From Nostoc piscinale CENA21 (lineage in GTDB: Bacteria; Cyanobacteriota; Cyanobacteriia; Cyanobacteriales; Nostocaceae), in assembly GCF_001298445.1 (NCBI RefSeq), contig NZ_CP012036.1, positions 3,191,351 to 3,255,350 on the forward strand: 64,000 nucleotides of DNA, in the 5' to 3' direction. The stretch's first letter is position 1, and each line of letters starts with the position of its first letter. Below the pieces are notes generated by a model. The model was given only the letters and a program-made list of their open reading frames with translations. It did not search any database and had not been told where the DNA came from. A program made the position numbers and the translations under genes. Shown one piece after another: positions 58,401-64,000 of the stretch.

Positions 58401-59154
58401 CCTCAGAGGCGAAGGAATTTAACTGATCAACCATTGTATTGACGGTGTTTTTCAGTTCGAGAATTTCACCTTTGACGTTTACTGTGATTTTCTTGGATAA
58501 ATCACCGTTGGCGATCGCTGTGGCAACTTCCGCAATATTACGTACCTGTCCTGTAAGGTTTCCCGCCATCAAATTCACATTATCGGTGAGGTCTTTCCAG
58601 GTTCCCGCCACACCCCGCACTTCTGCTTGGACACCGAGTTTCCCTTCTGTTCCCACTTCCCGCGCTACTCTTGTAACTTCCGACGCGAAGGAACCCAGCC
58701 GTTCTACCATTGTGTTAACGATATTGGCTGTTTGCAGAAACTCACCTTTGAGGGGTTTACCATCTATTTCTGTGGCGATGGTTTGAGACAAATCCCCATT
58801 CGCCACCGCCCGAATCACCCTTGTCGTCTCGGCTGTCGGTTGGACTAAATCTGTAATTAAAGTGTTGACAGAATTGACACAATCTGACCAAGAACCCCGC
58901 ACAGTTCCTAAAGAGGCGCGTTCTGTAATTTTCCCTTCTTTCCCAACCACATTCCCAATGCGCTGGAGTTCTAACGCCATCCGCTCATTTTGGTCAATAA
59001 TATCGTTGAGCGTGTCAGCGATTTTACCTGCTAAACCAGTATTTTCTACAGACATCCGAACCGAAAAGTCACCTTTTTTCACAGCAGTGAGTGTTTTCAG
59101 CAATTGTTTTAAATCAAGATTGTCGCTTTCTCTGGTTAACTGTTCGGTTGCCAT
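52474..59154 (-). CDS. Giant soluble hybrid histidine kinase with 12 tandem HAMP-type units, GAF, HisKA, HATPase and three receivers
   Basis: The 2226-residue protein has no membrane helix. After two diverged HAMP-type segments (1-152) come twelve units of 92 residues (about 153-1256), each FASEVTRVAREVG...GTWKDLTD.VN.MAG.LT.QVR.IA.V..A.ANGDLSKKI. A GAF domain (about 1275-1425) and a Gln/Glu coiled coil follow. Then come HisKA with NMSHELRTPLNSL (His near 1538), HATPase (LLSNAFKFT, GGTGLGLSI), and three receivers near 1837, 1975 and 2110 with DIRLPDMDG, DLGLPDMNG and DVMMPEMDG. Similar poly-HAMP kinases include fungal Nik1-type osmosensors. The long helical array probably passes osmotic or stress signals. 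The linker before the receivers is built from an intergenic repeat. Confidence 0.92.
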   Translation of the reverse strand: MATEQLTRESDNLDLKQLLKTLTAVKKGDFSVRMSVENTGLAGKIADTLNDIIDQNERMALELQRIGNVVGKEGKITERASLGTVRGSWSDCVNSVNTLITDLVQPTAETTRVIRAVANGDLSQTIATEIDGKPLKGEFLQTANIVNTMVERLGSFASEVTRVAREVGTEGKLGVQAEVRGVAGTWKDLTDNVNLMAGNLTGQVRNIAEVATAIANGDLSKKITVNVKGEILELKNTVNTMVDQLNSFASEVTRVAREVGTEGKLGVQAEVRGVAGTWKDLTDNVNLMAGNLTGQVRNIAEVATAIANGDLSKKITVDVKGEILELKNTINIMVDQLSSFVSEVTRVAREVGSEGKLGVQADVKGVAGTWKDLTDSVNFMAGSLTAQVRNIAEVTTAVANGDLSKKITVDVKGEILELKNTINTMVDQLNSFASEVTRVAREVGTEGKLGVQAEVRGVAGTWKDLTDNVNLMAGNLTGQVRNIAEVATAIANGDLSKKITVDVKGEILELKNTINIMVDQLSSFASEVTRVAREVGSEGKLGVQADVRGVAGTWKDLTDSVNFMAGSLTAQVRNIAEVTTAVANGDLSKKITVDVKGEILELKNTINTMVDQLNSFASEVTRVAREVGSEGKLGVQAEVKGVAGTWKDLTDSVNFMAGSLTAQVRNIADVTTAVANGDLSKKITVDVKGEILELKNTINTMVDQLSSFASEVTRVAREVGTEGKLGVQAEVRGVAGTWKDLTGAVNMMAGNLTDQVRSIAEVATAIANGDLSKKITVQVKGEILELKNTINIMVDQLNSFASEVTRVAREVGSEGKLGVQADVKGVAGTWKDLTDSVNFMAGSLTAQVRNIAAVTTAVANGDLSKKISVDVKGEILELKNTVNTMVDQLNSFASEVTRVAREVGTEGKLGVQAEVKGVAGTWKDLTDSVNFMAGSLTAQVRNIAEVTTAVANGDLSKKITVDVKGEILELKNTINTMVDQLNSFASEVTRVAREVGTEGKLGVQAYVRGVGGTWKDLTDNVNSMAGNLTAQVRNIAEVTKAVANGDLSKKITVDVKGEILDLKNTINTMVDQLSSFASEVTRVAREVGTEGKLGGQAVVQGVAGTWKDLTDNVNSMAGNLTAQVRGIARVVTAVANGDLKRKLMLDAKGEIETLAETINEMIDTLATFANQVTTVAREVGIEGKLGGQARVPGAAGTWKDLTDNVNELAATLTTQLRAIAEVATAVTKGDLTRSISVEALGEVAILKDNINQMIANLRETTQKNTEQDWLKTNLAKFTRMLQGQRDLETVSKLILSELAPLVGAQHGVFYLMDAGEQQQVYLKLLSSYAYRERKHLANRFHLGEGLVGQCALEKERILLTEVPSNYVKISSGLGEAAPLNAVVLPVLFEGQVTAVIELASFRRFSEIHLTFFDQLTESIAIVLNTIAASMRTEELLKQSQSLAEELQTQQNELKETNKRLEQQAQSLKTSEDLLKKQQEELQQTNAELEEKAELLALQKKEVERKNLEIEQARLSLEEKAEQLALSSKYKSEFLANMSHELRTPLNSLLILAKLLTDNIDGNLSTKQVEYSRTIYSAGNDLLALINDILDLAKIESGTMSIDMSQMLVTDLRDQTERTFRQIAQDKGLSFTIEIGADLPKAIYTDPKRLQQVLKNLLSNAFKFTERGEVRLRIEVAQQGWSINQETLNRAPMVVAFSVIDTGIGIAPEKQKVIFEAFQQADGTTSRKYGGTGLGLSISREIARLFGGEITLVSNVSQGSTFTFYLPQFDSDSTFILPEPTSQLVPTPSLPTPNSALSEKLRAGVPPIEQTSVTQHSALPTQHLALLEDDRIDIQNSDRVLLIVEDDIHFARILLDMAQQQGFKVIAAQSGSNGLALAQQFQPAGILLDIRLPDMDGWTVLDRLKHDANTRHIPVHIMTVEEGKRRSLQLGALAYLQKPASSESIFDALNKIKGFVERRVKSLLVVEDDDTQRHSIVELIGNSDVATTAVATGAAALEAINAQPFDCLVLDLGLPDMNGFELLQQIKQQPNGESLPIIIYTGIELTKAQEVELRRITETIIVKDVRSPERLLDETTLFLHRVQANLPEPKRQILEELHASDYILANKKVLIIDDDVRNIFALTSMLERYHMQVMYAENGRDGITMLETTPDIDVVLMDVMMPEMDGYETTRLIRQNNRFITLPIIALTAKAMQGDREKCIESGASDYITKPVDIEQLLSLLRVWLYR
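53680..53812. repeat. AGTGCTGAGT short repeats inside the kinase gene
   Basis: AGTGCTAAGTGCTGAGTGGGGAGTGCTGAGT and further copies near 53765 match the repeat CTCAGCACTCAGCACT found in the intergenic tract at 22310. Here the repeats lie in frame and encode the Ser/Ala/Leu/Gln/Pro-rich linker between the HATPase domain and the first receiver (PTQHLALLE, NSALSEKL). Confidence 0.75.
55387..58698 (-). repeat. Tandem 276-bp coding repeats (12 units)
   Basis: Twelve in-frame units of exactly 276 bp encode the HAMP-type array. A marker, GATCCACCAT (with few changes), recurs at about 55939, 56215, 56491, 56767, 57043, 57319, 57595, 57871 and 58147, exactly 276 apart. Inner units (2-9) are far more alike than the outer ones (11 and 12), as expected from unequal crossover or gene conversion. 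Confidence 0.95.
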
Positions 59155-59821
59155 TGCTATATCCTTGGGAAACTGGGGATTATTGTGAGGTAAAATATAT
59201 TAATACTGCACGCTCATACTGTTTCAGAGCGTTATGCTGCAAATTAAATTATCCAAGAATCATCGTTAAGCCAGACATCTACTCCAAAAATTAATGTGTC
59301 TTGGATATGTAAATTGATGGTTAATACCATTTATTGATGAAGATGCAATTTATCAGTTGTTGTAGAGACTTAGTATACCAAGTCTCTACAGAATTTATAG
59401 GTACAGCTTCATGTTCAATTGGTATAAATGGAAACGCTTTTCAAAATATAATTTCTGTGTTTATTTTTAACTAAACTTTTGCTGAAGATAGTTAAAAATC
59501 CTCTTTAATATAACAGACTCATTATTAATAACTATCAATGATTTTAACTATAGAATTTATCTAACTTTAGGAGTAATAATAGATTATTTGTATCTAACGC
59601 AAGATAGAGGACAGGATGAGATAAATTTGTTACTGAGAGGTGAATCGTTGCAATTTACCGATGTTCTAACCAACCTCAATACTGCTATACAAATCTCTCT
59701 CCCTTGTCGCCTTTGTCTCCCCTACCCCTTTTGTTCTGCTATATTCTTAAAGATTGTTAACGCAAAGTAATGCAGAGTTACTTTACGTTAATATTTTGAT
59801 AAATTACAAAAGGTAAAATTT
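59155..59821. other. Intergenic region upstream of the giant kinase gene
   Basis: These 667 bases lie between the kinase start and the end of ureG, both on the minus strand. They hold the kinase promoter, the palindrome at 59361, and a GACAAAGG-type repeat piece (inverse orientation) near 59700-59735. ORFs of about 60 codons here look random. No RNA gene was recognised. Confidence 0.5.
59361..59390. repeat. Palindromic repeat, copy 3 (TGTAGAGACTTAGTATACCAAGTCTCTACA)
   Basis: TGTAGAGACTT pairs with AAGTCTCTACA around AGTATACC. Compared with the copy at 45274, the inner stem is changed on both sides so that pairing is kept (GACGTTG/CAACGTC against GACTTAG/CCAAGTC). Confidence 0.7.
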
Positions 59822-60418
59822 TTAACCCAGATATTTACAGACGAAGTTAATCACCTCTGTTAAACCTGATTGAGTTTTTAAATTAGTAAAAATAAAAGGT
59901 TTGTCACCGCGCATTCTTTTTGCATCGCGTTCCATAACGCTTAAATCTGCACCGACATAAGGTGCAAGGTCAGTTTTATTAATCACTAATAAATCAGATT
60001 TGGTAATTCCTGGGCCACCTTTGCGGGGAATTTTATCGCCAGCAGCCACATCAATAACATATATAGTTAAATCGACTAATTCTGGACTGAAGGTAGCGGC
60101 TAAATTATCGCCGCCACTTTCTAAAAAGACTAAATCTAAATTATGAAAACGCTCTTCTAACTGTTGAATCGCAGCTAAATTCATCGAAGCATCTTCCCGA
60201 ATCGCTGTGTGGGGACAGCCTCCAGTTTCTACACCCAAAATGCGATCGCTTGCTAAAGCCTGAGAACGTACTAAAAATTGTGCATCCTCTTGAGTATAAA
60301 TATCATTTGTCACTACAGCAAGATGATACTGGTCACCTAACGCCTTACATAAAGCATCCACTAAAGCTGTCTTCCCTGAACCCACCGGGCCTGCAACACC
60401 TACTCGAAATGCGGTCAT
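59822..60418 (-). CDS. ureG: Urease accessory GTPase UreG
   Basis: The start is ATG 60418 (MTAFRVGVAGPVGSGKT), 198 residues. The P-loop GPVGSGKT is followed by VVTNDIYTQEDA, ETGGCPHTAIREDASMN (the CPH metal-binding motif), LVFLESGGDNLAATFSPELVD and the guanine motif NKTD. UreG binds nickel at the Cys-x-His dimer site and couples GTP hydrolysis to nickel insertion with UreF and UreD. In this genome it is separated from ureF by a glycosyltransferase gene and a noncoding gap of 371 bp. Structural urease genes are not in the window. Confidence 0.95.
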   Translation of the reverse strand: MTAFRVGVAGPVGSGKTALVDALCKALGDQYHLAVVTNDIYTQEDAQFLVRSQALASDRILGVETGGCPHTAIREDASMNLAAIQQLEERFHNLDLVFLESGGDNLAATFSPELVDLTIYVIDVAAGDKIPRKGGPGITKSDLLVINKTDLAPYVGADLSVMERDAKRMRGDKPFIFTNLKTQSGLTEVINFVCKYLG

Positions 60419-60500
60419 AGTCACACAATTTTGAATTTGAGATTTTAGATTGACCCCATAGATAAATCTAGAGGCTTGAGGATTTTAAATTTTCAGATAA

Positions 60501-62004
60501 CTAAGGTATTCCCTTTAATAAAAAGTGAGTACATAGAGAATTTTTATAAGTTTTGACATAATTCTGATTAAGATAATCACTTAAATATTGCTGAATAGTT
60601 TTAGATTTACATAACAGAACTTGCTCAGGACGATACATTTGTAAAACTGAGATCATTTGTTCAGCAGTTATGCTGTTAGATTCTATCCTGATGTGGGATA
60701 AAACAGCAATCTCTGGAGGCACAGGTAAGCCTGAATAAAAAGCATAAATTGGATAGTCTGTAAATAGCCAGTTAGTATATTTCTTATGTTTTAAGAGAAT
60801 GTCTACAAGTTGGATATGATTTTGGTTCTGTTTTAGATATTTCTGATTCTCCACAAACATGACTCCTAATTTAATAGGAGTGACAACAATTGAAAAAATA
60901 ATCAAGACCGCGGCTAAATAAGGAATGGTAATTTGAGAGAAATTAGTAAGTTTAAATTTAGAATACCATTTATTTTGTCGGAAAAAATCTAGTGATAGCT
61001 GTAATCCATAGGTAGCCAGCCAAGTCAAGGGAATAGATATTAAAAGGTAGTGGTGATACCAGACTGGTCGATGATTCATTAAAGCGATGAAACTGGTGAC
61101 AAGCCAAATGACCGGGAAAGAATTTTCCCATTGTTTTTTTTGAATAATTACTGTAATTGCTAGAATAGCTAAAAGCAAATAATCAAAATCTTGCAAAAGA
61201 AATGATAAGGTTAATATTTGACTATTTTGGGCTGAAAAAGCTGTGATGGTTTCCTCAGATAAATGAGATTGAAGCAATTGTTCATAATTGAGAGAATTGC
61301 TGGCGATCGCAATCAGTATAAAGACAATCAAACAAGCGGCTAACCACAATAAAGGATGTAAAAATATTTTCCGTTTTTGTATCTGGTGTTTGTATTTATT
61401 AAAATTAAAAATCACTAGATCAAATATTATTAAAGGAATGATAAAAGCAGTAAATAATTTGATTTGTAAAGAAAGCCCTAAAAGCCCACCTGATAGCAGA
61501 ATTAAAAGTTGAGAGTTTTTTTGAGAAAAATTGTGTTTATATAGACTCAATATAAAAATTGAGAGCATAACCATTGCTAAAGAAGGTAAACCAATCATCA
61601 CAGAAACACTCAATCGGAGGAAATTGCAGGAAATTATTAATAATAGAGTGCCAATGACTGCTAGAAAATTGCCTAAACATATCCGGAGAGTCTGAGCAAA
61701 AGACCATACCAGTACTGTGGCATAAGTCAAAGTTAACAGCCGTGCAGAATAGATTGATTTTCCAAACAAGTTCAACCAAAACCCTAAAATGATTGTTGAC
61801 AGAGGAGGTTGGTCATTCCAAACTTGTGTGTACATGGAAAAGCCATCTAAATATAAAATAGCTTTAATTAATTCAATTCCTTCATCACTGCTATCAAATT
61901 GAAACACCTGCTCAATCGGCATAAAGTTAATAGCAAAAATAAAAAAAAACAGCAGGTATCAAAAGATTAAATAATAAAAATATTTTCAATTTCTTACTAG
62001 TCAT
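60501..62004 (-). CDS. GT-C fold membrane glycosyltransferase, GT39/ArnT-like (frameshifted near start)
   Basis: ATG 62004 opens MTSKKLKIFLLFNLLIPAVF, a first membrane helix, and reaches a run of nine (61941-61949). With one base fewer it reads FIFAINFMPIEQVFQFDSSD and joins the long frame, giving 500 residues. The first loop has the acidic DSSDEG and WNDQPPL patterns that mark GT-C enzymes using polyprenyl-phosphate sugars. About ten helices follow, then a soluble C-terminal region with YPIYAFYSGLPVPPE. It would transfer a sugar outside the cytosol to a lipid or protein. It interrupts the usual ureF-ureG adjacency and seems unrelated to urease. The ORF from 61922 would lack helix 1. Confidence 0.75.
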
Positions 62005-62375
62005 GTATAGTAATCCGATTTGAGATATAAACAAAAGATACTAGAGAGACAAAGTAGATATGGAAGACAAGGAAGAGAAATGTTTGTGAATCATTAAAGA
62101 TTACTATTTTTATATAAATATTTCCTAGCTTATGAGATAAATAAAATTCCTATGCCTTTTATCGGAATCAGATTTTTTAGGTTGTTATCTTATTTACTAC
62201 AAAATTCAGTTATTGTTAACCAGAACTTACGCACAAAGATTTTTTGTGGAGACTGGGTGTGGGAGTGAAAGGGTTTTGAATAATTACACCTTTCGGCCGA
62301 CGCTTACGGCGAAGTCCCTATACCCATATACCATTCCCAAAACCATTGATTTGTCGTCTCACTGCGTAATTCATA
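62005..62375. other. Intergenic region between ureF and the glycosyltransferase gene
   Basis: These 371 bases hold no gene. AGAGACAAAGTAGATATGGAAGACAAGGAAGAG near 62043-62075 belongs to the GACAAGG repeat family. GAACTTACGCAC near 62222 resembles the arm of the element at 11001, and TTCGGCCGACGCTTACGGCGAAG near 62294 forms a small inverted repeat. Confidence 0.5.
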
Positions 62376-63065
62376 TTAACTTCTAAACAACCTTGTATAC
62401 TGCGTTTCATGCTGCATACTTGCTAAAGATAAACCCCAGCTACAACAACTCAATTCATCATCTTCTAAAACGAGAACTTCTTGGACAGTTGCACTAATTA
62501 ATGGTTGTAAACCGAGTAATAATTCTTGTCCGGTGGTTTGTCCGAGGGGGATGAGTTTGATTCCGGCGGTGATGAGATTAGTAGCCCAACTATGCAGATA
62601 TGCGAGTAAAGCAGCATTGGGGTGAATTTGCCAATGAGCAACAGCAATCCCAAAAGCAACTGCATAATTGCAACGATTACCCACACTATTAATAGTCGGC
62701 AGTAACTCTGGCTGTAGTTTACCAAGTAATTGCGTTAGCGATCGTCCCATCTGCCAACTAGAATTGCGTAATTCTTGCGTTTCTCTCGCCGCCGATAGCC
62801 AGCGATTCCAATAACAGAGGGTTTCAATATTCCCCATTTTCGCAGATGCAGCCGCCCGTAACATCACCGCCGCCTCTAACCGAATTGCACCGTAACGTAA
62901 CTCTGAGGTTAGCCAATGTTTGAGAGTATCTTGATTAGTAACGATGCCATGTTCTACCAAAGTTTCCAAACCCTCAGAATAACTGTAAGCGCCCACAGGT
63001 AAAGCTGGGCTGGCTAACTGCAAAATCCCCAAAAAATGACTATCAGTGAGGGTGATGGTGTCCAT
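62376..63065 (-). CDS. ureF: Urease accessory protein UreF
   Basis: The 229-residue all-helical protein has the UreF signature: LGILQLASPALPVGAYSYSEGLE at the N-terminus, TNQDTLKHWLTSEL, and a C-terminal KLIPLGQTTGQELLLGL. UreF bridges UreG and UreD on apo-urease and acts in nickel delivery. Its start codon lies inside the end of ureE (23 bp overlap), so the two are translationally coupled. Confidence 0.93.
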   Translation of the reverse strand: MDTITLTDSHFLGILQLASPALPVGAYSYSEGLETLVEHGIVTNQDTLKHWLTSELRYGAIRLEAAVMLRAAASAKMGNIETLCYWNRWLSAARETQELRNSSWQMGRSLTQLLGKLQPELLPTINSVGNRCNYAVAFGIAVAHWQIHPNAALLAYLHSWATNLITAGIKLIPLGQTTGQELLLGLQPLISATVQEVLVLEDDELSCCSWGLSLASMQHETQYTRLFRS

Positions 63066-63483
63066 AAGCCCCTAGTTCTGGCTGAAACGGTGCAATTTCT
63101 TCCGTAATTTCCATTCCCAACTGTACTAACATCGTTTGTAAAACCCCATCTGGTGACAAGCGCAAATAACTTGGTGTAATTTCCACAGGCACATGACGAT
63201 TGCCCAGATGGTATGCTGCTCGCATTAACAACAGTGGTGATTTAGCAGATACAGTCAACACAGGTTCTGGTTTCGCAACAATTCTCATTACACTACCATC
63301 ATTTTCATCTTGTAGAATATCGCCATCCCGTAACACCGTCCCCCTGGGTAAACGCAAAAACACAACCTGACCATTTTCCATCTCAAATCGATGACGGCTG
63401 CGAGTCCGTTCTTCTGCCGTCAGTGCTAAAGTTAAACTCACCACAGCATTAGCATCTGGTGGTTTCCGTTGAGTCAAGATCAT
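63043..63483 (-). CDS. ureE: Urease accessory nickel chaperone UreE
   Basis: The start is placed at ATG 63483 (MILTQRKPPDANAVVSL), 146 residues; the longer form to 63513 adds ten residues without support. The N-terminal domain (RTRSRHRFEMENGQVVFLRLPRGT) and the metal-binding C-terminal domain (AYHLGNRHVPVEI, DGVLQTMLVQLGMEI) are typical. The tail ends YGHHHPH, a short His-rich metal site. It delivers nickel to UreG. It overlaps ureF and is divergent from the gene at 63558. Confidence 0.93.
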   Translation of the reverse strand: MILTQRKPPDANAVVSLTLALTAEERTRSRHRFEMENGQVVFLRLPRGTVLRDGDILQDENDGSVMRIVAKPEPVLTVSAKSPLLLMRAAYHLGNRHVPVEITPSYLRLSPDGVLQTMLVQLGMEITEEIAPFQPELGAYGHHHPH

Positions 63484-63557
63484 CTTTATGCCTTTGCGCG
63501 AAACATTCAACATCCATCAATTTGATATTATTAACGAAGTGAGCGATCGCTAAAACT

Positions 63558-64000
63558 ATGGCAAAGCGTAAAAAAAGCAATCTCCAGTGGATTAAAGAAA
63601 CGCTTGATCTCCAACCCGACCATCACTGGGAATCTCCATCAGGCTATAAAATCTTTGTCGCCAACCGGGGGGCTGTTCGCTTCAACGTTCCCCAAAATTG
63701 GGTGTTTGAACCCCAAGAAAAATCCTTCAAGTTCATGGATAGAAAACCACCCAAAGATGACTGCTGTTTAGAAGTATCTTTTAATCACCTACCGCCCCAC
63801 GACTGGAGTTTGTTTCCCCTGAAAGCTACCTTAAAGAAAATCGTAGAAGAAGACAGCCGCGATGTAATTGAGAAAGGCGAAGTTATCACCCTCAAACGCC
63901 AAACTGCCAGAATTGTGTGGACAGAACTTAAGTTTATTGACACCCAAGCCGAACCAAGAGAAGCTTTTTCTCGAATTTGCATCGGTTTAGGCTCAAATAT
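63558..64000 (+). CDS. Hypothetical cyanobacterial protein (3' end outside window)
   Basis: ATG 63558 opens a frame that is still open at the window edge (147 residues visible). It has WESPSGYKIFVANRGAVRF, NVPQNWVFEPQEKSFKFMDR and DDCCLEVSFNHLPP, with no signal peptide or membrane helix. The regular beta-rich pattern with a basic start (MAKRKKSN) suggests a soluble cytosolic protein; an immunity- or chaperone-like role is unsupported. It is divergent from the ure genes, with only 74 bp between the starts. Confidence 0.7.
   Translation, partial: MAKRKKSNLQWIKETLDLQPDHHWESPSGYKIFVANRGAVRFNVPQNWVFEPQEKSFKFMDRKPPKDDCCLEVSFNHLPPHDWSLFPLKATLKKIVEEDSRDVIEKGEVITLKRQTARIVWTELKFIDTQAEPREAFSRICIGLGSN

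Noticed and set aside
55322..59188. A series of plus-strand ORFs of 60-115 codons with similar sequences (FFNSRISPFTSTVIFLDKSPFA type), opposite the kinase gene
   Set aside because: They are antisense shadows of the 276-bp HAMP repeats; the similarity among them follows from the coding strand, and no start sites or independent signals were seen.

Overview
The window looks like a filamentous, heterocyst-type cyanobacterium (Nostocales). The evidence is frequent HIP1 octamers (GCGATCGC), a dev-type (heterocyst glycolipid) exporter, a DUF1818 gene, an omega subunit of cyanobacterial type, a COP23 domain, a cyanovirin-N homologue, many giant hybrid histidine kinases, and intergenic short-repeat families such as GACAAGG and GTGCTGAGT. 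No phage, IS transposase or CRISPR array was seen.

Layout. 0-2.5 kb: end of a cobalamin adenosyltransferase gene, two tandem dCTP-deaminase-fold genes, a Uma2 gene. 2.7-6.6 kb: devC and a devA fused to two cyclic-nucleotide-binding domains, converging on devB. 7-22 kb: an oxidation island with a saccharopine-dehydrogenase-like reductase, an ABM monooxygenase, a lipoxygenase-like protein lacking two canonical iron ligands, two alpha/beta hydrolases, two paralogous diheme cytochromes, an Old Yellow Enzyme, a RoxA-like secreted diheme cytochrome and an SDR. 22-27 kb: a secreted protein, an M16 peptidase pair, and a cyanovirin-N orthologue. 27-34 kb: a hybrid kinase, a divergent anti-sigma kinase / PP2C phosphatase module, rpoZ. 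34-45 kb: small proteins, tRNA-Pro(GGG), then a cellulose/exopolysaccharide cluster (outer-membrane barrel, two DUF3131 proteins, a cellulose-synthase-like GT2, a STAS protein). 45-52 kb: polyphosphate glucokinase, an orthocaspase next to a COP23-trypsin-pentapeptide protein, a creatininase, a 2TM protein, a second Uma2. 52-59 kb: a 2226-residue kinase with twelve near-identical 92-residue HAMP-type units. 60-64 kb: ureG, a GT-C glycosyltransferase, ureF and ureE.

A point that governs interpretation: eleven genes are broken in this sequence, and every break is repaired by removing one base, nearly always from an A/T run of 7-9. Every coding run of 8 or more that I found is one base too long. 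This looks like systematic homopolymer over-calling rather than decay, so I annotate these genes as single CDSs over their full span and list the sites. Repair restores, among others, a full-length cyanovirin-N homologue, an orthocaspase with its His/Cys dyad and an EF-hand-like loop, and a complete COP23-trypsin-pentapeptide protein.

The best candidates for something new are the lipoxygenase/diheme-cytochrome/OYE/RoxA-like island, the cyclic-nucleotide-binding DevA fusion, the caspase/COP23-protease pair, and the cyanovirin-N locus.
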